NCBI RefSeq assembly: GCF_000420085.1 | Contig: NZ_ATUG01000002.1 | Coordinates: 1,674,001-1,738,000, forward strand | Direction: 5' to 3' | Length of the DNA stretch: 64,000 nucleotides | Source: Desulfospira joergensenii DSM 10085 | Lineage (GTDB): Bacteria > Desulfobacterota > Desulfobacteria > Desulfobacterales > Desulfobacteraceae | In this document: positions 37,102 through 46,469 of the stretch, piece by piece | Layout of the letters: each line of letters opens with the position of its first letter | How positions within the stretch are numbered: position 1 is the first letter of the stretch | Made by a program: the position numbers and the translations under genes | Notes under the pieces: generated by a model | The model's input: the letters and a program-made list of their open reading frames with translations, nothing else | What the model was told of the DNA's origin: nothing | Database searches by the model: none

Positions 37102-39103
37102 TTCCGGCATCTTCAATGATCCGTTTCTGCTCCCCTACAAAGGGGTGATCCGGTCACGGGCAGAGGCTGCCAGAACAACGGAAGAAAAAATACTCCATGA
37201 GAACCGGGGTTCTCTGCAATCCTTTGCTGATTATCATCTTTTTTTCGGCCTTCACCCTGGGGACGGGAAATGGGTGTTCCGGGAATGGGCGCCCAATGCC
37301 CAAGAGATGTTCATTCTCTGTCCAAAAAACGGCTGGGAAAAAAATTCTGATTATCGGGTTCCCAAAAGGGACGGAGCGGTTTTTGAAGCCTGGTTCCCGG
37401 AAGACCGGTTTGCCCACGGAGACCTCTACCGGCTGAAGATCGTCTGGCCCGGCGGGGAAGGGGACCGGATTCCCACGGCCGCAACCCGGGTGGTCCAGGA
37501 TCCCCGGACCCTGATATTCAATGCCCAGGTCTGGGAGCCGGATTCATCCTTTCAATGGAAAGCCAAAGATCTCCCGGGACTTTCGGAAACGGGTCAGCCC
37601 CTGCTGATCTACGAGACCCATGCCGGCATGGCCCTGGAGGAATCCCGCATCGGCACCTGGACGGAATTCAGGCGCCACATCCTGCCCAAGATCGTCCACA
37701 GCGGATACAACGCCATTCAATTGATGGCCGTCCAGGAACACCCCTATTACGGGTCATTCGGATACCATGTTTCTTCTTTTTTTGCGCCTTCTTCCCGTTT
37801 CGGCACTCCCGAGGAATTGAAACGGCTCATCGATACCGCCCATGAAAACGGGATCCGGGTGTTCATGGATATGATCCATTCCCACAGTGTGAAAAATGAG
37901 GTGGAGGGCCTGTCCCGGTTCGACGGCACCCTTGATCAGTTTTTCCACAGCGGTCCCAGGGGATTTCACATGCTCTGGGATTCCCGCTGTTTTGACTATG
38001 CCAAACCCATGGTCATCCGCTTCCTTTTGTCCAATCTCAGATACTGGATGGAAGAGTTTAGAATGGACGGGTTCCGTTTTGACGGCATCACCTCCATGCT
38101 CTACCATGACCACGGTCTTGGACGTTCATTTACCTCCTATGAGGATTATTTCGGTCCGGATGTGGATACGGACGCACTCTCTTATCTTTTCCTGGCCAAC
38201 CGGCTTGTCCATGATATCCGTTCCTCCGGTGTCACCATTGCCGAAGATGTGAGCGGCTACCCCGGCCTGGCTGCCGATTGTGAAAAGGGGGGAACCGGAT
38301 TTGATTTCAGGTTTTCCATGGGCATTGCGGATTTCTGGATCCGGCTGCTCAAGGAGGTAAGGGATGAAGACTGGCCCCTGGGAAGCCTCTGGCATGAATT
38401 GACCACCCGGAGAAAGGAGGAGGCCACCATCAGTTATTCCGAGTGTCATGATCAGGCCCTTGTGGGGGATAAGACCCTGATGATGCATCTCATGGGCGGC
38501 CATATCTATACGGGCATGGAAAAAAGCAATAAAAGCATTGAAACGGTCCGGGCTGTTGCCCTGCATAAGATGATCCGTCTGATCACCCTGGCAACGGCCA
38601 ATGCCGGGTACCTCAATTTTATGGGCAATGAGTTCGGTCACCCGGAATGGGTTGATTTCCCGTCACAGCTCAACAATTTTTCCTATGTTTATGCCCGCCG
38701 CCAATGGTCCTTAAAATATCATCCCGATCTTTACTATGGAGACCTGTTTGAATTTGACCGGCAGATGATCGACCTGGCAAAGAGCCGGAATCTTTTTTCC
38801 GGTTCCGGCCCTGACCTGCTTTACCTGCACGAAGCCGACAAGATCCTCGCCTTCCGGCGCAGCGGCCTGATCTTTGTCTTTAATTTCAATCCGGACAGAT
38901 CTTTTTTTGACCATCCCCTTGATTCTTCGCCCGGCAAGTATCGATCCATCCTGGACACGGATGAGCCCAGGTTCGGCGGCCAGAACCGTTTGAAAAAAGA
39001 CCAGACCCATTTTACCCTTCACCGGTCCGGAGAAGCCGGCTCCGGACGGCTCAGCCTTTATCTTCCCAGCCGGGCCGCCCTGGTACTGGAACCGGCCGGG
39101 TAA
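37067..39103 (+). CDS. glgB: 1,4-alpha-glucan branching enzyme, eukaryotic-like GH13_8 type
   Basis: 678 residues from ATG 37067, with GAGGAG 13 bases upstream; the frame is open back to 36803, but that part is inside glgA. A CBM48-like N-terminus (WVFREWAPNAQEMFI) precedes the barrel, with YETHAGMALEESRIGTWTEF, QLMAVQEHPYYGSFGYHVSSFFAPSSRFGTP, nucleophile D339 (FRMDGFRFDGITSML), acid E393 (TIAEDVSG) and D462 (SYSECHDQALVGDKT). These words match plant and animal branching enzymes more than E. coli GlgB; the subfamily call is by eye. It ends ten bases before the stop of a convergent phosphorylase gene. Confidence 0.92.
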   Translation: MGKCLKDPFLSDSGIFNDPFLLPYKGVIRSRAEAARTTEEKILHENRGSLQSFADYHLFFGLHPGDGKWVFREWAPNAQEMFILCPKNGWEKNSDYRVPKRDGAVFEAWFPEDRFAHGDLYRLKIVWPGGEGDRIPTAATRVVQDPRTLIFNAQVWEPDSSFQWKAKDLPGLSETGQPLLIYETHAGMALEESRIGTWTEFRRHILPKIVHSGYNAIQLMAVQEHPYYGSFGYHVSSFFAPSSRFGTPEELKRLIDTAHENGIRVFMDMIHSHSVKNEVEGLSRFDGTLDQFFHSGPRGFHMLWDSRCFDYAKPMVIRFLLSNLRYWMEEFRMDGFRFDGITSMLYHDHGLGRSFTSYEDYFGPDVDTDALSYLFLANRLVHDIRSSGVTIAEDVSGYPGLAADCEKGGTGFDFRFSMGIADFWIRLLKEVRDEDWPLGSLWHELTTRRKEEATISYSECHDQALVGDKTLMMHLMGGHIYTGMEKSNKSIETVRAVALHKMIRLITLATANAGYLNFMGNEFGHPEWVDFPSQLNNFSYVYARRQWSLKYHPDLYYGDLFEFDRQMIDLAKSRNLFSGSGPDLLYLHEADKILAFRRSGLIFVFNFNPDRSFFDHPLDSSPGKYRSILDTDEPRFGGQNRLKKDQTHFTLHRSGEAGSGRLSLYLPSRAALVLEPAG

Positions 39104-39113
39104 AACAAGGGGC

Positions 39114-41570
39114 TTACCAGCGGTCCTGTTCCTCAATCTGGGGCCGGATATCCCAGATGTCTTCAGCGTACTCCTTGATGGTCCTGTCGCTGGAAAACAT
39201 TCCGGTCCGGGATGTGTTCATCAGGGCCTTTCTTGTCCATACCTCGGGTTTTGAAAAATCGGATGCAATGGCCCTATGGGCGGAGGCATAACTGTCAAAA
39301 TCGGCAAAGTGAAGGTAATAATCCCCCTGGGCCAGCAATAGGTTGTAAATGGGGCGGAACAATCCCGGTTCCCCGGGACTGAACCGGTCCGACCGGAGCG
39401 CATAGAGGATTTGTTTCAAACGGCTGTCCTTTTCCAGGTACTCGTTGGGCCGGTACCCGGCACGGATCGCCTCCACCTGGGGAACGGTCAGGCCGAAAAT
39501 ATAGATATTCTCCTTGCCCACCTGCTCTGAGATTTCAATGTTGGCCCCGTCCAGGGTTCCAACGGTCAGGGCACCGTTCATGGCGAATTTCATATTGCCG
39601 GTGCCCGAAGCCTCGGTGCCGGCGGTGGATATCTGCTCACTGACATCCGCTGCCGGGATCAGTCGTTCTGCCAGGGTCACCCGGTAGTCGGGCAGGAAAA
39701 CGACCTTGAGGACCTGATTGACGTCGGGATCCTTGTTAAGGACCTCGGCAACGCTATGAATGAGCTTGATGATCAGCTTGGCGATATAGTATCCCGGTGC
39801 GGCCTTGCCCGCAAAGATAAAGGTCCGGGGCGGGCCGATGTCCTGGCCATGCTCTTTGACGGAGAGATAAAGATGAATGATGTGGAGCAGGTTCAGCAAC
39901 TGTCTTTTATACTCGTGAATCCGTTTGGCATGGACATCGAAAATAGAGGAGGGATCTACTTTCTGGGAGAGCCTGTCCTTTATGTATGCGGTCAGTTTTA
40001 TCTTGTTCTGCAGTTTAACATCCCGGAAACGGTCCAGGAATCCGGGATCATCCTGGAAGGCTTCCAGCTCCCAGATCAGGTTGAGGTCGGTCAGCCACCG
40101 GTCGCCGATGGTGTCCGTGATGAGCCTTGCCAGATCCGGGTTGCAGCCGGCCAGCCACCGTCTTGGTGTGACCCCGTTTGTCTTGTTGTTGAATTTTTCA
40201 GGCCACAGGGAGTAGAAATCAGGTACCAGCCGGGTCTTGACCAGGTCGGAGTGAACCTTTGCCACCCCGTTTACCGAGTGGCTGCCGATAATGGCCAGAT
40301 TGGCCATCATCACCTTCTGTCCCGGCCCGTCTCCCTGGATGATGGACATCCTGGAGATCATATCATTGCCGGTCTCACCGAATTTTTTTTGTACCGAGTC
40401 CGTGAACCGCTGATTGATTTCAAAGATGATCTGAAGATGCCGGGGCACCACCTTCCGGACAATGGAGACAGGCCAGGTTTCCAGGGCTTCCGGCAGCAGG
40501 GTATGGTTGGTATATCCAAGGGTGTTGACGGTGATCTTCCAGGCCTTTTCCCACTCCAGGCCTTTTTCGTCCACCAGGATCCGCATCAGTTCGGCCACGG
40601 TCATGGCCGGATGGGTGTCGTTGAGCTGGATGGCCACCTTTTTATGGAATTGATCGAAACCATTGTGACTGAGCTCATAATGGCGGATGATGTCCCGGAC
40701 GGAGCAGGCCACCAGAAAATACTCCTGTACCAGGCGCAACTCTTTGCCCACATCTTTGGAATCGGATGGATAGAGAATCTTGGTTACGGTCTCAGATCTC
40801 ATTTTCCGTTCCACAGCCTTGATATAGTCCCCGTCGTTGAAGATCTGGATGTCAAAGTCCTCCGAGGCCCATGCGGAAAAAAGTCTCAGACAATTTACGG
40901 TCCGGCCCCCGTATCCGGAGATCAGAATATCATGGGGCCTGCCGATAAAAAGTTTCCAGTCCGTCCACATGGGATTGTACTCCCCGTTCCGGTCCATGGT
41001 GTCTTCAATTTTCCCGTAAATCGGGAGCAGGTACCTTTCACCGGACCGCCGGATCAGCCAGGGGGAGGACCGGTTGGGCCAGTAATCGGGCTTTTCCCTC
41101 TGGTATCCGTTTTCGATCACCTGGCGGAAGAGCCCGTAGTCATAATTGATCCCGTATCCGAATCCCGGCATGTCCTGGCTGGCCAGGGAATCAAGGAAAC
41201 AGGCGGCCAGACGGCCGAGCCCACCGTTTCCCAGGGCAGGGTCACGCTCCTCCTCTTCCAGGTCCGCCAGATCCAGGCCCAGTTTTTTTAAGAACCGGGT
41301 ACAGGCGTCATAGATACCCAGGTTGATCAGGTTGTTGGTCAGGAGACGGCCCACGAGAAATTCCAGGGACAGATAGTAGAGGTGCTTGGGATCATTCTTT
41401 TCGTACCGTTCCCGGGTCTCGAAGGCGATGTCCATCAGGTATTCCCCCACGGCGGAGGAGACACCATTGAGGAGGTCCAGCCGGTCGGCCTGGGCCGGAT
41501 CCTTGCCAAGCACATATTTGATATAGTGGTGAAACGAATTTTCAAAACGGGTGAAATCAAAATAGGGCAT
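39114..41570 (-). CDS. Glycogen/starch phosphorylase, classical GT35
   Basis: 818 residues, standard length. Signatures: YYLSLEFLVGRLLTNNLINLG, DPALGNGGLGRLAACFLDSLAS, GYGINYDYGLFRQ, QLNDTHPAMTVAELMRILVDE, and the PLP-lysine motif GTEASGTGNMKFAMNGALTVGTLDGANIEI. Releases glucose-1-phosphate from glycogen or maltodextrin. This is the second phosphorylase in the window and belongs to the other GT35 branch. It has its own strong promoter (41718-41747) and is convergent with glgB, so the two phosphorylases can be made under different conditions. Confidence 0.95.
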   Translation of the reverse strand: MPYFDFTRFENSFHHYIKYVLGKDPAQADRLDLLNGVSSAVGEYLMDIAFETRERYEKNDPKHLYYLSLEFLVGRLLTNNLINLGIYDACTRFLKKLGLDLADLEEEERDPALGNGGLGRLAACFLDSLASQDMPGFGYGINYDYGLFRQVIENGYQREKPDYWPNRSSPWLIRRSGERYLLPIYGKIEDTMDRNGEYNPMWTDWKLFIGRPHDILISGYGGRTVNCLRLFSAWASEDFDIQIFNDGDYIKAVERKMRSETVTKILYPSDSKDVGKELRLVQEYFLVACSVRDIIRHYELSHNGFDQFHKKVAIQLNDTHPAMTVAELMRILVDEKGLEWEKAWKITVNTLGYTNHTLLPEALETWPVSIVRKVVPRHLQIIFEINQRFTDSVQKKFGETGNDMISRMSIIQGDGPGQKVMMANLAIIGSHSVNGVAKVHSDLVKTRLVPDFYSLWPEKFNNKTNGVTPRRWLAGCNPDLARLITDTIGDRWLTDLNLIWELEAFQDDPGFLDRFRDVKLQNKIKLTAYIKDRLSQKVDPSSIFDVHAKRIHEYKRQLLNLLHIIHLYLSVKEHGQDIGPPRTFIFAGKAAPGYYIAKLIIKLIHSVAEVLNKDPDVNQVLKVVFLPDYRVTLAERLIPAADVSEQISTAGTEASGTGNMKFAMNGALTVGTLDGANIEISEQVGKENIYIFGLTVPQVEAIRAGYRPNEYLEKDSRLKQILYALRSDRFSPGEPGLFRPIYNLLLAQGDYYLHFADFDSYASAHRAIASDFSKPEVWTRKALMNTSRTGMFSSDRTIKEYAEDIWDIRPQIEEQDRW

Positions 41571-41717
41571 GACGATCTCCTGTTTACATCCTTTAACGGC
41601 AGAAGAAGAGCCTGGGCTGGAAAATATTTCAGGTTGTCTCTGATAATTGTTTTATGCCCGGTTTCCCGCACCTTGAACTCAAACCGGAATTCCAATCATC
41701 AGAGGACCCTTTTATGT

Positions 41718-41747
41718 ATAATAGGTTGGGCAGGCTCTTCTTGTCAA
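41718..41747 (-). promoter_or_regulatory. Promoter of the classical phosphorylase gene
   Basis: Minus strand TTGACA (41747-41742), 18-base spacer, TATTAT (41723-41718), a near-consensus sigma-70 promoter about 150 bases before the ATG at 41570. It makes the phosphorylase independent of the upstream sucrose operon. Confidence 0.65.
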
Positions 41748-41780
41748 TTGGTTTTGATTGAAGCTTCCAGGCAGAGTTAA

Positions 41781-43229
41781 TCAGACATTGAAATCAACGG
41801 TCCGGGCCGCCACAGGATCGGTATATACAATTTTTGTCTTAAAGGTCTTGACGTTGATATGGGCCGTGGCCACGTGCTTTTTATGGCTCCATTCCAGGAT
41901 CAGCTCATGTTTTTTGGATTTGAAAAGGTTGAATTCCCCGTTGAACGCCGGGTAGGCGTTGCGGAATTCCATGAGTTTGAGCAGGCGCTGGACAACCGGT
42001 CTCTGGGTCTCCTCGGCCACTTCTTCCAGGGTGTAGTTATGGCGGTTGATGTTCCGTCCCAACCGGGTGGATTCCACCAGTGGGATATCGTTTTTTCCGG
42101 CCAGGAGCCCCACATAGTAAACCTGGGGAATGCCCGGGGTAAAAAACTGGATGGCCCGGGCCGTAAGATAGGCGTCATCGTCACATCCCAGGGCCGAGTA
42201 ATAGGTGCAGTTGACCTGGTAGACATCCAGGTTCTGGTATTCAGGCCCGGAATAGGTCTGTTTGATGTTGGATCCTTTTTTGTAGAGATGCTCGATGGTC
42301 TGGTCGATCTCCTCCTGGTTTAAGAGATCCATGACATCCACCACACCGATGCCGTCATGGGTGTCCAGGGTAGTGATCTGTTTTCTGGGGCATTTTCTCA
42401 GCCAGGATTTGAGCCGCCTGGAAGTCCCTGTGTACAATGCATGGAGAACCAGCATGGGCAGGGAGAAATCATAACACCAATATCCCCTTTCGGCCAGCTT
42501 GAGCTGGTATGAATAATGTTCATGCACCTCGGGCAGGATCTCGGTTTCAAAGGCCGAGGCATAGTCGTTGAACCAGTCCAGAAGTTCCCAGATCTTGGGT
42601 TCAAGGAAGAAGCAGGAAGTTCCCAGTTCAATGGTGGTATAGGCAATGGCATCCAGCCGGATCATCTTTGGCCGGTTCCGGGCCAGGCGGATGAGGAATT
42701 TGCGCATGACCTCCCGGGTCTTGGGGGAATCATAGTCCAGGTCGATCTGTTCATAGTCAAAGGTGCACCAGATCTTTTCCAGGGTTCCGTTGGGCCGCTC
42801 CAGCATCTGATAAGGGGGGCGGGGCTTCCGGGTATACACGGATTTTAAATCCTCATCCTCTATCCAGCCGTTGGGAGCCAGTTTGTCAAAGCTCAGGAAC
42901 ATGTCTGCATATTCGCTGGCGTTCCCCTTTTCAATATAATCCTGGAAATATTCGGACTGGCGGGAAATATGGTTGACCATGAAGTCAATGATCAGGTCAA
43001 AATCATGGCCGATCTTTTCCACATCATCCCAGGTGCCGAAAACAGGGTCCACCTCATCGTAGGTTTTGGGGGCAAATCCCCGGTCCGAGGAAGAGGGGTA
43101 AAAGGGCAGAATGTGAACCCCCCGGACCGCCTTGAAAAAATACTTGCGCAGGGCATAGTGAAGTTCGGGCAGGTTGGTGCCCAGACTGTCGGGATAGGTG
43201 ATGAGCTGGATTTTGTTTTTAAGTGTCAT
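41781..43229 (-). CDS. Sucrose phosphorylase family enzyme (GH13_18)
   Basis: 482 residues. GH13_18 features: QLITYPDSLGTNLPEL, VHILPFYPSSSDRGFAPKTYDEVDP, nucleophile in PKMIRLDAIAYTT, acid in ETEILPEVHEHYSYQ, and TTLDTHDGIGVVDV. These enzymes split sucrose (or sucrose-6-phosphate or glucosylglycerate) with phosphate, giving glucose-1-phosphate. Adjacent sucrose synthesis genes favour sucrose as substrate, but GH13_18 specificity varies and should be treated as open. The start overlaps the end of the sucrose-phosphate synthase gene by 11 bases. Confidence 0.88.
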   Translation of the reverse strand: MTLKNKIQLITYPDSLGTNLPELHYALRKYFFKAVRGVHILPFYPSSSDRGFAPKTYDEVDPVFGTWDDVEKIGHDFDLIIDFMVNHISRQSEYFQDYIEKGNASEYADMFLSFDKLAPNGWIEDEDLKSVYTRKPRPPYQMLERPNGTLEKIWCTFDYEQIDLDYDSPKTREVMRKFLIRLARNRPKMIRLDAIAYTTIELGTSCFFLEPKIWELLDWFNDYASAFETEILPEVHEHYSYQLKLAERGYWCYDFSLPMLVLHALYTGTSRRLKSWLRKCPRKQITTLDTHDGIGVVDVMDLLNQEEIDQTIEHLYKKGSNIKQTYSGPEYQNLDVYQVNCTYYSALGCDDDAYLTARAIQFFTPGIPQVYYVGLLAGKNDIPLVESTRLGRNINRHNYTLEEVAEETQRPVVQRLLKLMEFRNAYPAFNGEFNLFKSKKHELILEWSHKKHVATAHINVKTFKTKIVYTDPVAARTVDFNV

Positions 43230-45420
43230 TGATCAAAGACCCCTTTGCTTTGCGGATGAAACCATAATGATCCATGCCTTCCATCATGCCTCCGGCATAG
43301 GTTTTTTTTGCAAAATAGATCCTTCTTCTGGTTTTGAGTTCTTCAAGCTCCGGGCTGTAATTGCCCACCACCACACCCCGGGGCTCCCCTTTGAGCATCT
43401 CGGCATCATTGCCGGAATCACCGCAGACCATGAAATTTCCCAGGGGAATCTGCCATTTATAGCTTAGATACCGGACGGCTTTTCCCTTGGATGCCCTATA
43501 GGGCAGGATGTCCAGGTAGCGGTCATGGGAGTAGATCAGGGTGTATTGGAAACGGTTCTTGGTCAATACATGGTGGACACGTTCCAGGCGGTCCTTTCCC
43601 GGTTTCATGAAACAGCTCAGCTTGTGGGGGGTCTGGACCTCCTGTTCCTGGAAGGTGATAAAATCAATTTCCTTTAGCCGTTCCCGGATCAGGCCGGGTT
43701 TCCAGTTTTTTGAAATATGGGTTTCCCAGCCCTTGTCAAGGTAAAAGTCTTTCCCGTAGTGGATCTGGCTGCCCACGGAAGAGATGATGATGTCAGGGGT
43801 GATCCCGTGGGATGAAAGGATATCCCGGGCCGATTCAAACAACCGGCCCGTGGCCACGCCGAACCCAATGCAATGGGAGTTTTTCTCGATGATTTCCATG
43901 AGTCCGGCCAGTTCCTTGGGATCTCCCCCCAGAAGCGTGTTGTCAATGTCGGTGATGAGCAGATAATTGAGTCCGGCCAGGCGCTTGCCGATGCTGTGCC
44001 TGGGCACCCGGATCTGAATATCCAGGGTCTGGTGGGCCCGGCAGAGGTTTTTCATCTCATCGGCATAGGTCTGAACATGGCTGCTCCAGGTATAGGTTTT
44101 CCGGATGTTCATGATCCCGTTTTTTGAAAATTTCCGCCATTTGTCCTCATGGACGATAATCTCCTTGATGGCCGAGGCAATTGCCGTCGTGTCTCTGGGA
44201 TCCACCAGTGTGCCGCTTTTGCAGTTCCTGATAATATCCGGAGGGCCTCCGTTGTTGGTGGCAACGATGGGCAGGCCGCAGGCCAGGGCTTCCAGAAGGG
44301 TCAGGCCGAAGGGCTCGGTCAGGGAGGGGTTGACAAATACCCCTTTTTTTTCCGCTGCGATCCTGTACAGTTCAGGCACCTCATGCTCAAAATCATGCCG
44401 CTTGGGAATGGCCATTTTTCCGTAAAGATTATACTTGTCCATCAAAAGCAGCATCCGGGTCAGGACATCCCGCTCACTGTCCCCTTTCTGGGCGATATCT
44501 TTGCGGATGCCCGCAAATACGGCCAGGTTGGCAATAGCCTGGAGATCGTAATCCTCTCCGTAGGCCTTGATCAGTCCTTCGATGTTTTTCCTTTTGTCCG
44601 GCCGGCAGAGAACCAGGATCATGGGCTTGTCCGGATGCTGAAAGAACCGGTTCAGTTCGCTGGTCAGGGATTCCTTGGCAAAAAGGGCAATCTCTTTTTC
44701 ATCCGTGTCGGTGTGGTCCCGGTAATAGGGGTAAAACCTGTCTATATCAATACCGGGGGGAATGACCTTGTACCTGGGAAGGGTTCTGTTCCTGTACATG
44801 CCGTACTGGCCTTCGATTTCCTGCTGGGTGGATGTGATGACCATGTCCGCATATTTCAGGATATTTTCCTCCACGGCAATCCTGTGTTCTATTTTCAGAT
44901 CCTTGTCCATCTCCCCGGGGTCTGCTCCCTGGCTGAGGAGCCTGGCTTTTTTGGGCCTTCCCAGGGAATGGCCTGTATATACAAAGGGGACCCCGAAGAA
45001 GCGCGCCAGTTCCTTGGCCACATATCCGGCATCGGGATAGTGGCCGTGGATCAGGTCCGGGATCTCCCTGCCGGTCTGGATGAATTTAATGGTCTTGTCC
45101 ACAAATTCATCCAGATAGGGCCAGAGAAGTTCCTTGCGGATATATTTTCTGCCTCCGCACTGGATCCGGATGATCCTGAACTTGTCATTGATCCGGTCTT
45201 CGGCCACGCTGTAGTCTTCTGAATAGGATTTGTCCTGGATCAGCCGGGTGAACAGATCAATTTTTTTGATGTTGGGATTGGCAGACAGGGAAGAGCACAA
45301 CTCGACCAGGTACTTGATCTGGCCCCCTGTGTCTGCATCATATCCCAGCTCCATGTTTTCTGCGCGCAGGAGTCCGTGAACACTGAACATCTGGATATAA
45401 AGTCCGTCTTGGCTGGTCAT
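43219..45420 (-). CDS. Sucrose-phosphate synthase with C-terminal phosphatase-like HAD domain
   Basis: 733 residues. The N-terminal GT4 glycosyltransferase has [64 protein letters not shown] and [37 protein letters not shown]-type donor residues. The C-terminus (about 480-733) is a HAD IIB domain with [15 protein letters not shown] and [13 protein letters not shown], as in SPS-SPP fusions. It joins UDP-glucose (or ADP-glucose) and fructose-6-phosphate, and the HAD part may remove the phosphate to give sucrose. It overlaps the fructokinase gene by four bases. Confidence 0.9.
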   Translation of the reverse strand: [733 protein letters not shown]

Positions 45421-46313
45421 GTTTTTTCCAATCTCTTAATGAATTCAAGGTAAAGTGCCGGGTCTTGGGGCAGGGCCCCGCGGATGGTGCAGATTCGGGA
45501 GGCGAATTCATGGGCAAGACCGGCAGTCCTGTCCATGGGCAGCCCCTTCAGGAGCCCGGCCGCCGACATGGCAGCATAGGCATCGCCAGCCCCCACCGTA
45601 TCCAGGATATCCCGGGAGGATTCAGAGCCGATCCTGGGGGAATGATTTTTTGTAAACCATTGGCTGCCCCGGCTGCCCAGGGTAAGAATGATAAGCCCTA
45701 TTTCATGGGCGGCCATAAATTCTTCCATCCGGGTTCGGATGTCAGGGGAGAAGGGGTCAATGCCGGAGACCTCTTTTAATTCTTGGTCATTGAGTTTTAA
45801 GATATCCGAGGCCCTGAGACAGGCCAGGATAGTTTCCCGGGAATAGGCAGAGGATCTCAGGTTGATATCGCAGAATACCCGGGTGGAGACGGGTTTGCGC
45901 TCCAGGGCCTGTTGGATCAGTTTTTGGCCCTTTTCTTCCCGCTGGATCAGGCTGCCGAAGTATAGCAGTTCCGGGGATTGATCCAGGAGACGGGCCAGGC
46001 GGTCTTCAAAGGCAAGATGGTCCCAGGCGGCATCGGGAAGAATGGTAAATTCATGGGTTTTGTTTTTCCCCATGGAAATTTCCACCCTGCCCGTGTCATG
46101 ATCCGGATCTGTCTGGATATCTTCATGGGGAAAATCATGTTTTTCCAGGAAGGCCAGGATTTCCCTGCCAAGGGAATCCTTACCCACCCTGGATACAAAC
46201 CGGACCGGGAATCCCAGTTTTTTCAAATGAAAGGCAAAGTTGAACGGGGCTCCGCCCATCCTTTTATCATCGGGGAACAGGTCAAACAGAATTTCGCCTA
46301 AAACTAGGATCAT
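45417..46313 (-). CDS. Fructokinase-like PfkB-family carbohydrate kinase
   Basis: 298 residues. PfkB signatures: GEILFDLFPDDKRMGGAPFNFAFHLKKLG at the N-terminus, CDINLRSSAYS, KLNDQELKEVSG, ITLGSRGSQWF-like LILTLGSRGSQWF and the ATP/catalytic motif DTVGAGDAYAAMSAAGLL. In this operon (frk-sps-sucrose phosphorylase) the role would be to phosphorylate fructose freed by sucrose phosphorolysis, returning fructose-6-phosphate to the synthase. First gene, with a near-consensus promoter at 46399-46428. Confidence 0.9.
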   Translation of the reverse strand: MILVLGEILFDLFPDDKRMGGAPFNFAFHLKKLGFPVRFVSRVGKDSLGREILAFLEKHDFPHEDIQTDPDHDTGRVEISMGKNKTHEFTILPDAAWDHLAFEDRLARLLDQSPELLYFGSLIQREEKGQKLIQQALERKPVSTRVFCDINLRSSAYSRETILACLRASDILKLNDQELKEVSGIDPFSPDIRTRMEEFMAAHEIGLIILTLGSRGSQWFTKNHSPRIGSESSRDILDTVGAGDAYAAMSAAGLLKGLPMDRTAGLAHEFASRICTIRGALPQDPALYLEFIKRLEKT

Positions 46314-46398
46314 GGTGCCAAATTTGTGTAAGAATGCAGAAAACAGGCATGCATTCTACGCCTTAAAGAGTAACGGACAGGGTTCTTATTTTTCAAAA

Positions 46399-46428
46399 AG
46401 TATAGACCAGAGGAACAATCTGCGTCAA
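46399..46428 (-). promoter_or_regulatory. Promoter of the sucrose operon
   Basis: Minus strand TTGACG (46428-46423), 18-base spacer, TATACT (46404-46399), about 80 bases before the fructokinase start. Confidence 0.6.
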
Positions 46429-46469
46429 GGCCTGGTTTTGGGCATCCATGAAACCTTGTTCTGAAAAGC

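Noticed and set aside
39756..41291. 511-codon plus-strand frame
   Set aside because: Antisense to the classical phosphorylase, which has full GT35 motifs; the frame has none.
44149..45222. 357-codon plus-strand frame
   Set aside because: Antisense to sucrose-phosphate synthase; Gly/Phe-rich shadow.
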